Source: DATJKD01 sp963834855 | GTDB lineage: Bacteria > Pseudomonadota > Gammaproteobacteria > Steroidobacterales > Steroidobacteraceae | Direction of reading: 5' to 3' | DNA: 64,000 bases | NCBI GenBank assembly: GCA_963834855.1 | Contig: CAWIDH010000031.1 | Location: 99,052 to 163,051 of the forward strand | Shown: in pieces, positions 1 to 8,201 of the stretch | Layout of the letters: each line of letters begins with the position of its first letter | Numbering within the stretch: the stretch's first letter is position 1 | The notes under the pieces: model-generated | What the model was told of the DNA's origin: nothing | Seen by the model: the letters and a program-made list of their open reading frames with translations, nothing else | Database searches by the model: none | Position numbers and translations under genes: made by a program

Positions 1-365
1 GCGCCGGCGTATGCGCCGCCCAGGCCCCAGGCCTGCAGGTAGTTCGGGAGCATGCACGCCAGCCGTCCCTCGCTGCCGAGCAAGGCCCAGAGCGTCACGT
101 AGTTGGCTTCGGAGCCGCCGTTGGTGACCGTGACGTTCTCTGCAGCACAGCCCGGATAGAACTGCGCGATGTGATCCCGGAGCCTTCGCGACCCATCGGA
201 TTCCGCATAACAGAGACCTTGCGCGAGAAAACGCTCGCGCGCCTCGGGTGTTTCGAGGAGTTCTTCCACACGCAAAGGCAATACGCCGCTCTCCGAAAGA
301 TTGAGCTCGACCGCGTGCTCGTAGAGGCACTGCGTGCGCTCCATCTCGAAGGTTTCGATCTGCAT
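1..365 (-). CDS. PLP-dependent aminotransferase class I/II, N-terminal part (runs off the window)
   Basis: About 121 N-terminal residues are visible, starting at an ATG (365-363) with an AGGAGG-type ribosome site just upstream. The stretch SDGSRRLRDHIAQFYPG followed by VTVTNGGSEANYVTLW is the small-domain entry and PLP-phosphate-binding region (xxGGSEAN) of fold-type I class I/II aminotransferases. The catalytic lysine lies outside the window. It is the last visible gene of a minus-strand operon, 42 nt after the ornithine-cyclodeaminase-like gene, so it probably moves an amino group in the same amino-acid-related pathway. Substrate is unknown. Confidence 0.85.
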   Translation of the reverse strand, partial: MQIETFEMERTQCLYEHAVELNLSESGVLPLRVEELLETPEARERFLAQGLCYAESDGSRRLRDHIAQFYPGCAAENVTVTNGGSEANYVTLWALLGSEGRLACMLPNYLQAWGLGGAYAG

Positions 366-407
366 ACAGCCTCCTGGGGGTTTCGCCCTGTGTCACTCGC
401 CGGCGGG

Positions 408-1397
408 TCAGGCCTCGAACGGCCGGCCGAGATTCAGCTCCATTGCTCTGCGAATCGCCTCGACTGCGATCGTCGTGTCCTGCACGCCGACGCCGGTCAG
501 GTCGCAGAGGGTGATCTCGGCGTCGTTCGCGCGGCCGTCCCGTCGGCCGGCGGTGAGCTCGCCGAGCTCGGACACTCGCTCGACGTCGCCGATGACACCG
601 GCGTCGATCGCGTGGTGCAGCTCGCCCAGCCTCGCGCACTGCCAGCGGCTGTCGCACGCGATGCGGTCCGCGCGCGCAAAGCAGGTGGCATGGATCTCCT
701 GCTTGTGCTCGCCGTCCGCGCCAACGGCAGTGATGTGCAGCCCGGGATGCAGCCATTCCGCGCGCAGATACGGCTCGCGCGTCGGCGTCGTGGTGACGAC
801 GAACTGGCTCTCCCGCACGACCTGCTCGACGCTCTCCGCCACCGTCACCTCCACGCCGAGCTCGCGGCGCATCTCGTCGGCGTAGCGCTCGACGGCCGCC
901 GCGTTGCGCCCATGCACGAGTATGCGTCGGAAGTCGCGGACCAGGCGCAGCCCGCGGAGCTGAAAGCGCGCCTGCATTCCGGAGCCGACGACGCCAGCGG
1001 TGTCGATCCGTTGCGGGGCGAGGTACCGTGCGGCGAGCGCGCCCGCGACCCCGGTGCGCAGGTCGGTGAGGTAGCCGTTGTCGAGCAGCACGGCCTCGAG
1101 CAAACCTGTGGTGGCGCTCATGACGAGCATCAGGCCGCTGCCGTAGGGTAGTCCCTGCGACGGATTGTCGAAGAAACCTGACGCGACCTTGATTGCAAAC
1201 CGATCGAAGCCCTCGATGTATGCCGTCTTGATGTCGACCTCGCCACGATGCGCCGGAATGTCGACGCGCACGACCGGCGGCATGCTCACGCGTCCCTCGG
1301 ACAGCCGTGTGAACCCGACGGCTACGGCCTCGGCCGCCTCGGGCGTCATCGAGACGCACCGGCGAATCTCCTGCTCATCCAGGATGAGTACGCTCAA
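408..1397 (-). CDS. Ornithine cyclodeaminase / mu-crystallin family protein
   Basis: A 329-residue protein of the usual family length. It has the family N-terminus, the substrate-side segment AIKVASGF (Lys about 70), TDLRTGVAGA (about 111-120), a Rossmann motif VVGSGMQARFQ (about 136-146) and the C-terminal DLTGVGVQDT. Members are NAD(P)-dependent: ornithine, lysine or alanine cyclodeaminases and dehydrogenases, ketimine reductases, or 2,3-diaminopropionate synthases. The start is TTG (1397-1395), only 8 nt after the preceding gene's stop, so it is translationally coupled. Neighbouring dehydrogenases and an aminotransferase suggest handling of an imine or amino acid; the exact reaction cannot be read from the sequence. 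Confidence 0.9.
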   Translation of the reverse strand: MSVLILDEQEIRRCVSMTPEAAEAVAVGFTRLSEGRVSMPPVVRVDIPAHRGEVDIKTAYIEGFDRFAIKVASGFFDNPSQGLPYGSGLMLVMSATTGLLEAVLLDNGYLTDLRTGVAGALAARYLAPQRIDTAGVVGSGMQARFQLRGLRLVRDFRRILVHGRNAAAVERYADEMRRELGVEVTVAESVEQVVRESQFVVTTTPTREPYLRAEWLHPGLHITAVGADGEHKQEIHATCFARADRIACDSRWQCARLGELHHAIDAGVIGDVERVSELGELTAGRRDGRANDAEITLCDLTGVGVQDTTIAVEAIRRAMELNLGRPFEA

Positions 1398-1405
1398 GGA
1401 CGAGC

Positions 1406-2482
1406 TCAGGCCAGCCCGAGCCGGACGAGGCTCTCCGCCATGGCCGACGCCGCGTCGCCCGCCGGGATGAAGCTCATGCCGAGCGCCTGGCGGGTGCGGG
1501 TGTTGTCCACGCCATACCAGCGACCGAGGTCGGGGACCGCCTGGCGGGCGACCGGATCGAACATCGCGACGAGCTTGACGGCCCAGTCGGGAAGCGAACG
1601 CGATGGTACCTTTCGTGCGGCCGGACCCAGCGCAGAGCGGATCGACTTCGCCATGTCCAGCATCCAGATCGACTCCGATGCGGCGAGGTACCGCGCGCCG
1701 GACGTCACGTCGGCCTCGAGCGCGAGCCGATGCGCGCGTGCGACGTCACGCACGTCGACGCAGGGAAACGACAAGCGCGGGCAGCCCGGATACTTGCCCT
1801 TCAGGAACATCTGGATGATCTCGGCCGAGGCGCCGACGTCCCGGTCGAGCGCCGGGCCCAGGACTAAGCCGGGGTTCACGGACGCGTAGCGCATGCCCGA
1901 ACGATCGCTGGCCATGAACTCCCGCGCCGCGCGCTCGGCGAGCGTCTTCGACTTCGCGTAAGCGGTGATGCCCGGGGAGTCGACCCGTGTCCAGTCCGCC
2001 TCGGTGTATGGCGTCGTCCGCTCGCGCGGATGCCCGTACATGATCGCCACCGTCGAGGAGGTCTGCACGAAGCGCTGCACGCCTGCAGCGGCCGCCGCAC
2101 GCAGGACCCGCAGGCTGCCGTCGACAGCGGGACGGATCAGCACGCTCTCGTCCTTCGGCTGGGCGCTGGGAAACGGGGACGCGACGTGCAGCACGGCACT
2201 GCAGCCCTCGACCGCGCGCGGCCAGTGATCGTCCTGAAGTAGATCCGCTTCGACGAACTCGAGAGCGGATGCGTCCGCATGCTGTCCGAGAGTGGTGCGG
2301 ACCTTGTCGCCTGCTCCCGCTGAGCGCACCGTGCCCCGCACGCGGTAGCCGGCGTTCAACATCTCGACCGCGCAGTGCTTGGCGATGAAACCGGAGATAC
2401 CGGTGATGAGGACTCGATCGGTTGTCATCGTGGCCCAGCCAAAAGGGGCGCCGAGGACGATATCGGCGCGCAGTCGGGGCAT
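1406..2482 (-). CDS. NAD-dependent epimerase/dehydratase (dihydroflavonol-4-reductase-like extended SDR)
   Basis: Extended short-chain dehydrogenase with TGxxGFI nucleotide motif (TGISGFIA, about residues 27-34), VLHVASPF, a TSS serine (about 142-143) and a YAKSK catalytic pair (Tyr175, Lys179). The resemblance is to dihydroflavonol reductase or ketoreductase-type reductases of carbonyl groups. The chosen ATG at 2482 has a near-ideal GGAGG 7 nt upstream and adds 18 residues before the alternative ATG at 2428, which lacks a good ribosome site. It sits mid-operon upstream of the OCD-like gene. Confidence 0.88.
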   Translation of the reverse strand: MPRLRADIVLGAPFGWATMTTDRVLITGISGFIAKHCAVEMLNAGYRVRGTVRSAGAGDKVRTTLGQHADASALEFVEADLLQDDHWPRAVEGCSAVLHVASPFPSAQPKDESVLIRPAVDGSLRVLRAAAAAGVQRFVQTSSTVAIMYGHPRERTTPYTEADWTRVDSPGITAYAKSKTLAERAAREFMASDRSGMRYASVNPGLVLGPALDRDVGASAEIIQMFLKGKYPGCPRLSFPCVDVRDVARAHRLALEADVTSGARYLAASESIWMLDMAKSIRSALGPAARKVPSRSLPDWAVKLVAMFDPVARQAVPDLGRWYGVDNTRTRQALGMSFIPAGDAASAMAESLVRLGLA

Positions 2483-2522
2483 CTTATTACCTCCGACAGC
2501 GACGCGACGAAACTTCTTTTGT

Positions 2523-2542
2523 GGCCGGTCGAACGACCGGCC
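2523..2542. other. Intergenic 8-bp perfect hairpin
   Basis: GGCCGGTC-GAAC-GACCGGCC lies in the 74-nt gap between an SDR gene and the next gene of the operon. There is no T-run on the side that would make it a terminator for the minus-strand operon, so it may be an mRNA stability or processing hairpin. Confidence 0.35.
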
Positions 2543-2556
2543 GGGATGTAGTCGGC

Positions 2557-3324
2557 TCAGCCGCGGACCGTGTATCCGCCGTCGACAACGAGCGTCGCGC
2601 CAGTGACGAACGATGCCGCATCGCTCGCGAGGAAGTGAATGGCGGAGGCGATCTCCGCCGGCTCGGCGACCCTCCCGAGCAGCGCGTAACCGGCGGTACT
2701 GCGACGCAGGTCCTCCTCGGTCACCCCGCGCGCCGCCGCCTCGCGGATGTGGTGATCGGTCAGCGTGGCGCCAGGGCAGACCGCATTGACGCGAATTCCG
2801 TCCCGCCCATGATCGACAGCGAGGCTGCGCATGATGCCGAGGACGCCGGCCTTGGTCATGTCGTACAGCGTCATGCCAGGTGGCGCGAGCAGGGCATTGA
2901 TGGATGAGACGATCACGATGCGACCATCGCGCCGTGCCGCCATCGCCGGCAGCACGGCGCGGCAGCAGTTGACCACCCCCTTGAGGTTGACTGCGACGAG
3001 TCGCTCCCAGTCGGACTCGGTCGCGTCGAGCAGTCGGCCGGGCGTCTGGATACCGGCGTTTGCCACCAGGACATCCAACCTGCCCCAGCGGTCGGTCGCC
3101 TGGCGCGCCATCGATTCGCAGGCGTCGGCCTCGGCGACATCGCACCCGATGCCGATTGCATCGACACCATGCATGTCGCAGGCCCGCGCCGCCGAAGCCC
3201 GCGCGGCCGCGGTATCCCTGTCGGCGGCGACGACCCTGTAGCCATGCTGCGCGAAGAGCTCCACACAGGCTCGACCGATCCCGGCACCGCCGCCAGTGAC
3301 GATGCACACCGGGGCCGTGGTCAT
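2557..3324 (-). CDS. Classical SDR family oxidoreductase
   Basis: 255 residues, the classical SDR length. Visible are the TGGGAGIG cofactor motif (10-17), NAG (89-91), a catalytic serine in VSS (140-141) and YDMTK (Tyr154, Lys158), followed by the VNAVCPG motif. Cytosolic NAD(P)-dependent alcohol/ketone interconversion is expected. ATGA overlap (start 3324-3322, upstream stop 3323-3321) couples it to the VOC gene. Its C-terminal VDGGYTVRG is echoed by a decayed copy at 13253. Confidence 0.9.
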   Translation of the reverse strand: MTTAPVCIVTGGGAGIGRACVELFAQHGYRVVAADRDTAAARASAARACDMHGVDAIGIGCDVAEADACESMARQATDRWGRLDVLVANAGIQTPGRLLDATESDWERLVAVNLKGVVNCCRAVLPAMAARRDGRIVIVSSINALLAPPGMTLYDMTKAGVLGIMRSLAVDHGRDGIRVNAVCPGATLTDHHIREAAARGVTEEDLRRSTAGYALLGRVAEPAEIASAIHFLASDAASFVTGATLVVDGGYTVRG

Positions 3325-3746
3325 GTGTGCGCCGGTCTCGGCACGTAATCGATCACGCAGGTGCCTCCATGCCGCTGCATGCTCCTTGTATCGTACTCAT
3401 GCAGCTCGATGAACACGCCGTTCGGGTCGCGCGTCGTCACCATCCACGTGTGGTCGCCGCCCAGCTGCTTGTCCGAAGCCTCGAACCCGGCGGTCAGCAA
3501 TCGAGTACGGAGCGCGCCTATATTGTCGCTTTCGATCGCGAAGTGGCGGACCGCGCCCTCGCTGCGGACGCGTTCGACTCGAATGACCTCGAGGAACGTT
3601 TCGTCGTCGAACCGCAGGTAGAAGCCGATCAGCAGCCCCGCCGGGTTGCGGAACTCGAACTGACGACGCAGGCCGAGGCAGGCGTAGAACCGCTCGGTGG
3701 CACCGAGGTCCGCCGATTCGATGCAGACGTGAGCCAGCTTGATCAC
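3321..3746 (-). CDS. VOC (glyoxalase/dioxygenase) family protein
   Basis: 141 residues with one full vicinal-oxygen-chelate module: KLAHVCIESADLGATERFYAC at the start and DPNGVFIELHEY at the end, the latter carrying the usual metal-ligand Glu. Members include glyoxalases, extradiol dioxygenases and epimerases. GTG start with AGGAGG just upstream. It overlaps the following SDR by 4 nt and follows the ADH by 10 nt, so it belongs to the same transcript. Specific reaction unknown. Confidence 0.85.
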   Translation of the reverse strand: MIKLAHVCIESADLGATERFYACLGLRRQFEFRNPAGLLIGFYLRFDDETFLEVIRVERVRSEGAVRHFAIESDNIGALRTRLLTAGFEASDKQLGGDHTWMVTTRDPNGVFIELHEYDTRSMQRHGGTCVIDYVPRPAHT

Positions 3747-3756
3747 GACACCTCCT

Positions 3757-4749
3757 TCAACCCTGCGTCCAGTCGAAGAGCACGCCGACGGCTTCCTCGC
3801 GGCGCTCCGACACCAGCGCGTAGGCCGCCGCGCAGTCCTCGGGTGCGAACTCGTGCGTGATCAGCCCATCGAGCGCGAACACCCCGTCGTGCACGAGCTT
3901 GAAGAACAGCTCGTCGATGCGCCGCTGCGTCCAGCCGCCGCGATCGTGGTGGTCGTGGGTGGCGACTATGGTCAGACCCTTGGTCATCACATCGGAGGTC
4001 AGGGACTGCTGCGCGGGAAATCCGGTATCGCCGAGCAGCACCAGCTTGCCGAACGGCGCAGCGACGCCGAGCGCCGCGGCGAACACGGCCGGGTTGCCGG
4101 TCGTGTCGACCACCAGTTCGAACCCCTCGCCCTGGCTGGTATCGAGCAAGGTATCGCGCAGGTCGGCGAGACCGCCGCGATGGCAGTCAGTGGCACCGCC
4201 GCGCTCTGCCAGCCGCAAACGAAGCTCGGAAAGGTCGACGACCGCGATCCTCGCGAGCCCGGCGCATCGGGCCCAGCGCACGGCCATCTGTCCCACCGGA
4301 CCGGCGCCGACGATAAGGACCGCGCCGCCGAGCGTGAACGGCGCGGCATGCGCCGTTCGAAACGCCGTCTTGGCGAGACCGCACCAGCAGGCAGATTTGA
4401 GATCGATTCCGTCCGGCACGCGCGAGCATTGCGCGGCATCGAGCGTCCAGTGCGAGGTATGCGCCATGCGCATGAAGATGTGGTCGCCGGCTTCGAACTC
4501 CGTGACGCCGGGGCCGAGTTCCTCGACGATGGCCACCGCCTGCACACCTGTCTTCAGCTGCGGGAACGAGAATCGTGCCGAGAAATGCGTTCCCGGGTCG
4601 TATTTCGCGTGCAGAATCGTCGTTTCCGTGCCGATGCTCATCAGGCTGTAGAGCGAGCGCACCCGGATCTCGGTCGCGCCGGGAGCGCGCGGCTCGAACG
4701 GCTCCAACCGTACCTGCCCTTTGGCAGGGAAGACGATCCGGCGATTCAC
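3757..4749 (-). CDS. Zinc-type alcohol dehydrogenase (MDR superfamily)
   Basis: About 330 residues. The GroES-like N-terminal domain includes SIGTETTIL and the GDHIFMR loop; the Rossmann domain carries GAGPVGQMA (about 148-156) and VVDTTGNP. The cysteine cluster of the structural zinc site is not evident, as in BchC/threonine-dehydrogenase-like branches of the family. I chose GTG at 4749 because it gives a GTGA overlap with the stop of the upstream SDR (4748-4746). A longer GTG start at 4773 is possible. Likely acts in series with the neighbouring SDRs. Confidence 0.85.
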   Translation of the reverse strand: MNRRIVFPAKGQVRLEPFEPRAPGATEIRVRSLYSLMSIGTETTILHAKYDPGTHFSARFSFPQLKTGVQAVAIVEELGPGVTEFEAGDHIFMRMAHTSHWTLDAAQCSRVPDGIDLKSACWCGLAKTAFRTAHAAPFTLGGAVLIVGAGPVGQMAVRWARCAGLARIAVVDLSELRLRLAERGGATDCHRGGLADLRDTLLDTSQGEGFELVVDTTGNPAVFAAALGVAAPFGKLVLLGDTGFPAQQSLTSDVMTKGLTIVATHDHHDRGGWTQRRIDELFFKLVHDGVFALDGLITHEFAPEDCAAAYALVSERREEAVGVLFDWTQG

Positions 4750-5619
4750 GGCGGTGAACCGCCTTCGCTCCACCAGTCCGTGCCCGACACGCCGCGCAGG
4801 AAGACGTCACGTGTCTCGTCATCCTGCGCGAACATCGTCGCCAGCACCTTGCGTGCCGTGGCGTCCGCGGGCCAGCGCAGCTGCCGGCCGTCGGAGCGGG
4901 AGATCGTGACCAGCAGTTCGCCGACTTCGCGCGGGTCGAACGCCTGCGGCAGCCGGGACCGCAGCTCTCGAAGCCGGTGCTCGATCAGGGGTCGGTACGG
5001 CGAGTCCGCGGGCATACTCGGCGGGCAGCGGACCGGTGGCGGGAAGGCTCGAATCGAAGATTCGCGTCGCGTAGAGCGCGGGCTCGACGAGCGCCAGCCT
5101 GATGTTCCAGCGATCGACTTCGTGGCGCAGCGCCTCAGTCGCGCCTTCGACTGCGAACTTGCTGGCGGTGTATGGCACGTCGCCCGGCAACCCGGCTAGT
5201 CCTGAGAGCGAGCTGATCATGATGATGCAGCCGCTGCGCTGCCGGCGCATCTGGGGAAGCACGGCCCGGGTCAGGAGCAGGGGACCGAAGAAGTTGGTCT
5301 CCATGACCTCACGCAGCCCACGCTCGCCGAGATCCTCGAGCGCACCTGCCCGCAGCACGCCCGCATTGTTGACCAGCACGTCCAGCCGGCCGCAGTCGGC
5401 AACAATCGACTCGATCGTGCGCGCGAATGAGTCCGGGCGCCTTACGTCGAGCGCGACGATCCGGATGTCCAGCCCGGTCGCGTCTGCGGCCGCGCGTAGT
5501 CCGATCCCCTTGCCGGTATCGCGCATCGAGGCGATGACGGTATCTCCCGCGCGCGCGAACGCGAGCGCCGCGGCCTCGCCCATGCCGCTGCTGCACCCGG
5601 TGATCAACACTACGGACAT
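4746..5619 (-). CDS. SDR family oxidoreductase, apparent +1 frameshift near 5017
   Basis: The first about 200 residues read MSVVLITGCSSGMGEA (cofactor motif), NNAG (84-87), ISS (about 135-137) and YTASK (Tyr150, Lys154), typical of retinol-dehydrogenase-like classical SDRs. The frame then breaks around 5015-5020 within GCCCGCGG. The tail DSPYRPLIEHRLRELRSRL continues in another frame to a TGA at 4748-4746. Removing one C restores a normal protein of about 290 residues. Start overlaps the upstream Gfo/Idh stop by 10 nt, and the end overlaps the ADH start, so the reading frame is almost certainly meant to be continuous. Confidence 0.85.
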
Positions 5620-6647
5620 GACGGATACCTCGGGGTAGGGCGAGCGCCTTCGTCGGGATAGCGCAGACCGATCTGCTCGCGGACCGCGTCCAGGGTCTGC
5701 ATGATCGAAAGCGTCTCGTCGAGCGGCATGACCGGGCTCTCGAGACGGCCGGTGCGCAGCGCAGCGGCCACCTCGCACAACTGGAAGGCGTGGCCGCTGC
5801 CCGTCACCGGGTAATGGCGTGTCGTGGCGTTGCCAGCCTCGTCCCAGATGGTCAGCGCTACGGGCCGGAACACCGGCGCCTCGATGCGGATCCTGCCTCG
5901 CTCGCCGAGGATTTCCAGGTCCGGCGGTCGGCTTGCGTGCAACGAAACGTACAGCATGGCCGCCGAGCCGTCCGCCTGTTCGAGCAGCACCGTGGTCTGC
6001 TCATCGATGCCTGTGTCCCCGTGGATCGCAGTCGCCCGTACCCTGACCGGCGTGCCCAGGATCATCGACGCCATCGACACCAGGTAGACACCCGCGTCGA
6101 GAAGGACGCCGCCGCCGAGCGACCGGTCGAACAGATAGTGGCCAGCGGGGCGGTCGGGGATAAAGGCGCCGCCGCCGACGATCAGTCGAAGGCGTCCGAT
6201 CGCTTCCTCGGCGAGCAGCCGGCGGAGCGCGTCGATTGCCGGGAGGAAGCGGGTCCACATCGCCTCCATGACGAACAGGCGCTTGCGCCGCGCGACCGTG
6301 ATTACGTCCGCTGCCTGTCCGGCGTTGAGCGTGAACGGCTTCTCGCACAGCACGGCCGTGCCGGCGGCGAGGCAGGCGAGCATGTTCGCGGCATGCAGGC
6401 TGTGTGGCGTCGCGACATAGATCGCATCGACTCGTCCCTCGCGTGCCAGCTCCTCGTACTGTTCCAGCGCGGAGGGTATCCCATGGCGCGCGGCGAACTC
6501 CGCGGCCCTCGCATGTTGCCGCGAGGCGACGGCGACGAGCTCGTGACCGTCGCCGCGCAACGCGGCGAGCTCGGTGGCGATCGTCGCCGCCATTCGGCCA
6601 GTTCCGAGGATTCCCCAGCGCACGCGTTCCGGCAAGGTGGCGGCCAC
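5610..6647 (-). CDS. Gfo/Idh/MocA family oxidoreductase
   Basis: 345 residues: N-terminal Rossmann fold with GILGTGRMA (12-20), then CEKPFTLN (about 101-108, the EKP signature) and GGGVLLDAGVY (about 176-186) before the C-terminal alpha/beta substrate domain. The family oxidises or reduces sugars, inositols and trans-dihydrodiols with NAD(P). GTG start. It is the first gene of the minus-strand operon and lies divergent from the cupin/permease unit. A truncated relative survives at 13.3-13.55 kb. Confidence 0.9.
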   Translation of the reverse strand: MAATLPERVRWGILGTGRMAATIATELAALRGDGHELVAVASRQHARAAEFAARHGIPSALEQYEELAREGRVDAIYVATPHSLHAANMLACLAAGTAVLCEKPFTLNAGQAADVITVARRKRLFVMEAMWTRFLPAIDALRRLLAEEAIGRLRLIVGGGAFIPDRPAGHYLFDRSLGGGVLLDAGVYLVSMASMILGTPVRVRATAIHGDTGIDEQTTVLLEQADGSAAMLYVSLHASRPPDLEILGERGRIRIEAPVFRPVALTIWDEAGNATTRHYPVTGSGHAFQLCEVAAALRTGRLESPVMPLDETLSIMQTLDAVREQIGLRYPDEGARPTPRYPSCP

Positions 6648-6762
6648 GGCTGCCTCGATTCTCAGGGTGCGTCAGGATAGGCCATGCGGACGCCGCGCGA
6701 CGGTTGCACTGCATGAAATGTTCTTATCGACAGGATTACCGCCACGCAGGTTGACCGGTGGC

Positions 6763-6779
6763 GATAAGTTATGGTCATG
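6763..6779 (+). promoter_or_regulatory. Repeated candidate operator, site A (GATAAG-N5-GTCATG)
   Basis: Lies in the 378-nt divergent region between the Gfo/Idh operon and the cupin/permease unit (6648-7025). The same bipartite motif with identical 5-nt spacing occurs at 13615 and 20325, and the 29 nt from 6763 match those from 13615 at 24 positions. An inverted CTTATC half lies at 6723-6728. Regulator unknown; the LysR protein at 19325 is one candidate. Confidence 0.5.
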
Positions 6780-6951
6780 TGAAGAATTAGAGTGGATGGT
6801 AGTCACTGATCATGACGCCCGGTCACGGCCGTTGCGGATGACCTCGGGTTCCCATCATCGCAGTGGTTCGCCACCGTCTTCCGCCTGCCTTGGCGCGAGG
6901 TCATGCGCGACGATCGCCCCTACGACGCCTGCGGACACCTCGTGGCGCGTC

Positions 6952-6957
6952 TATGAT
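6952..6957 (+). promoter_or_regulatory. Candidate -10 box for the cupin/permease unit
   Basis: TATGAT, one mismatch from the sigma-70 consensus, 68 nt upstream of the ATG at 7026. No strong -35 hexamer is visible at the right distance, so activation may be needed. Apart from this and site A, I see nothing else in the 6648-7025 gap. Confidence 0.3.
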
Positions 6958-7025
6958 GCACCGTCCTCATGGCGCCGTGTGCGCGTGAACGACTATCCCG
7001 TACAACCGACCATGCCGAGGGAGCC

Positions 7026-8201
7026 ATGCCCGTGAACGCAGTTTCCACCGCAGAGTGTGCTGCCGGTATCCGGGCTGCCCAGGTCGTCGTGCCGTGCGCC
7101 AGCCTGGCGCGGACGATCGAGTGTCTCACCGATCTCGGTTTCATCGTCGATACAGTGGTGCCGGCGGATTCGCCGACAATAGTCATCGTCTCGGGACACG
7201 GCGTGACTCTGCGTCTGGAACAGGGCGGCGTCGAACGGGCGCCGCCCGTCACCCTTCGCCTGCTGTGCGACCCCGTGCCGCAACTTCGCGATGCCATGCA
7301 GCGCGCGCTCGCCGCAAATGGCATCGACGTCCAATTCGCCGAGGCAGATCCGGCGGTGGAGGTTCCCGCCGCAGTGCAGCAGTTCGTGGTGACACGCCTC
7401 GAGGGCGAGCAATCCTGGCACGTCGGGCGCGCTGGCATGCTCTACCGCGACCTGATCCCGGACCGCCTGGGCGGCTGCGTCATCGCCTCGCACATTCGCG
7501 TCCCCGGTGGTGGCGAAGTGCCGGACTACGTTCATTACCATCGCATTCGCTTTCAAATGATCTACTGCCGGTCCGGTTGGGCGAGACTGGTGTATGAAGA
7601 CCAGGGCGAGCCTTTCCTGTTCAGCGCCGGGGACTGCGTGCTGCAGCCACCCGAAATCCGGCATCGAGTACTGGAGACGTCGGCGGGATTCGAAGTCATC
7701 GAAGTCGGTTGCCCGGCCTTGCATGCGACACATGCCGATCATCGACTCGAGCTCCCGACCGGGCGCACCCTGCCGGACCGGCACTATGGTACCCAGCGCT
7801 TCGTGCATCACGTCGCCGCCGCCGCGCGGTGGAGTCCATGGTTGATCGGGGGGTCCGTTTCGGGATTCGAGGCACGCGACACCGGAATCGCAAATGCAAC
7901 AAGCGGAGTGGCGGGAGCATCGGTGGTGCGCTGCACCCACGACGACGCCTCGACTCCGATCATCCGCCATGCCGGCGAGTTTCGGTTCCTGTTCGTGCTG
8001 CGCGGCGTCCTGGCGCTGCGCAGCGGCACCCTCGGCGATCATCGCCTGGCAGAAGCCGACTGCTGCGTGATCCCGGCCCTTGCCGATTTTGCCCTCACTG
8101 GCGACCGCGGCCTCGAATGGCTCGAGGTTTCGATGCCGGGCATTGCCGGTGATTCGGAGTCGATCGCCCGGCACGAGCAGGGAACGCGGCCCGATGCTTG
8201 A
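7026..8201 (+). CDS. VOC-like / double-cupin fusion protein
   Basis: 391 residues from the ATG at 7026, which has GAGGGA upstream; an in-frame start at 6969 is less convincing. Residues about 15-70 (AQVVVPCASLARTIECLTDLGF) look like half a VOC module. About 165-235 form a cupin (HYHRIRFQMIYCRSGWARLVYED, then AGDCVLQPPEIRHRV). A second, more diverged cupin lies at about 300-370 (HAGEFRFLFVLRGVLALRSG). Metal-dependent dioxygenase, isomerase or small-molecule sensing are all possible. Its stop overlaps the permease start by 8 nt, so the two are coupled and it probably acts on the imported compound. Confidence 0.75.
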   Translation: MPVNAVSTAECAAGIRAAQVVVPCASLARTIECLTDLGFIVDTVVPADSPTIVIVSGHGVTLRLEQGGVERAPPVTLRLLCDPVPQLRDAMQRALAANGIDVQFAEADPAVEVPAAVQQFVVTRLEGEQSWHVGRAGMLYRDLIPDRLGGCVIASHIRVPGGGEVPDYVHYHRIRFQMIYCRSGWARLVYEDQGEPFLFSAGDCVLQPPEIRHRVLETSAGFEVIEVGCPALHATHADHRLELPTGRTLPDRHYGTQRFVHHVAAAARWSPWLIGGSVSGFEARDTGIANATSGVAGASVVRCTHDDASTPIIRHAGEFRFLFVLRGVLALRSGTLGDHRLAEADCCVIPALADFALTGDRGLEWLEVSMPGIAGDSESIARHEQGTRPDA

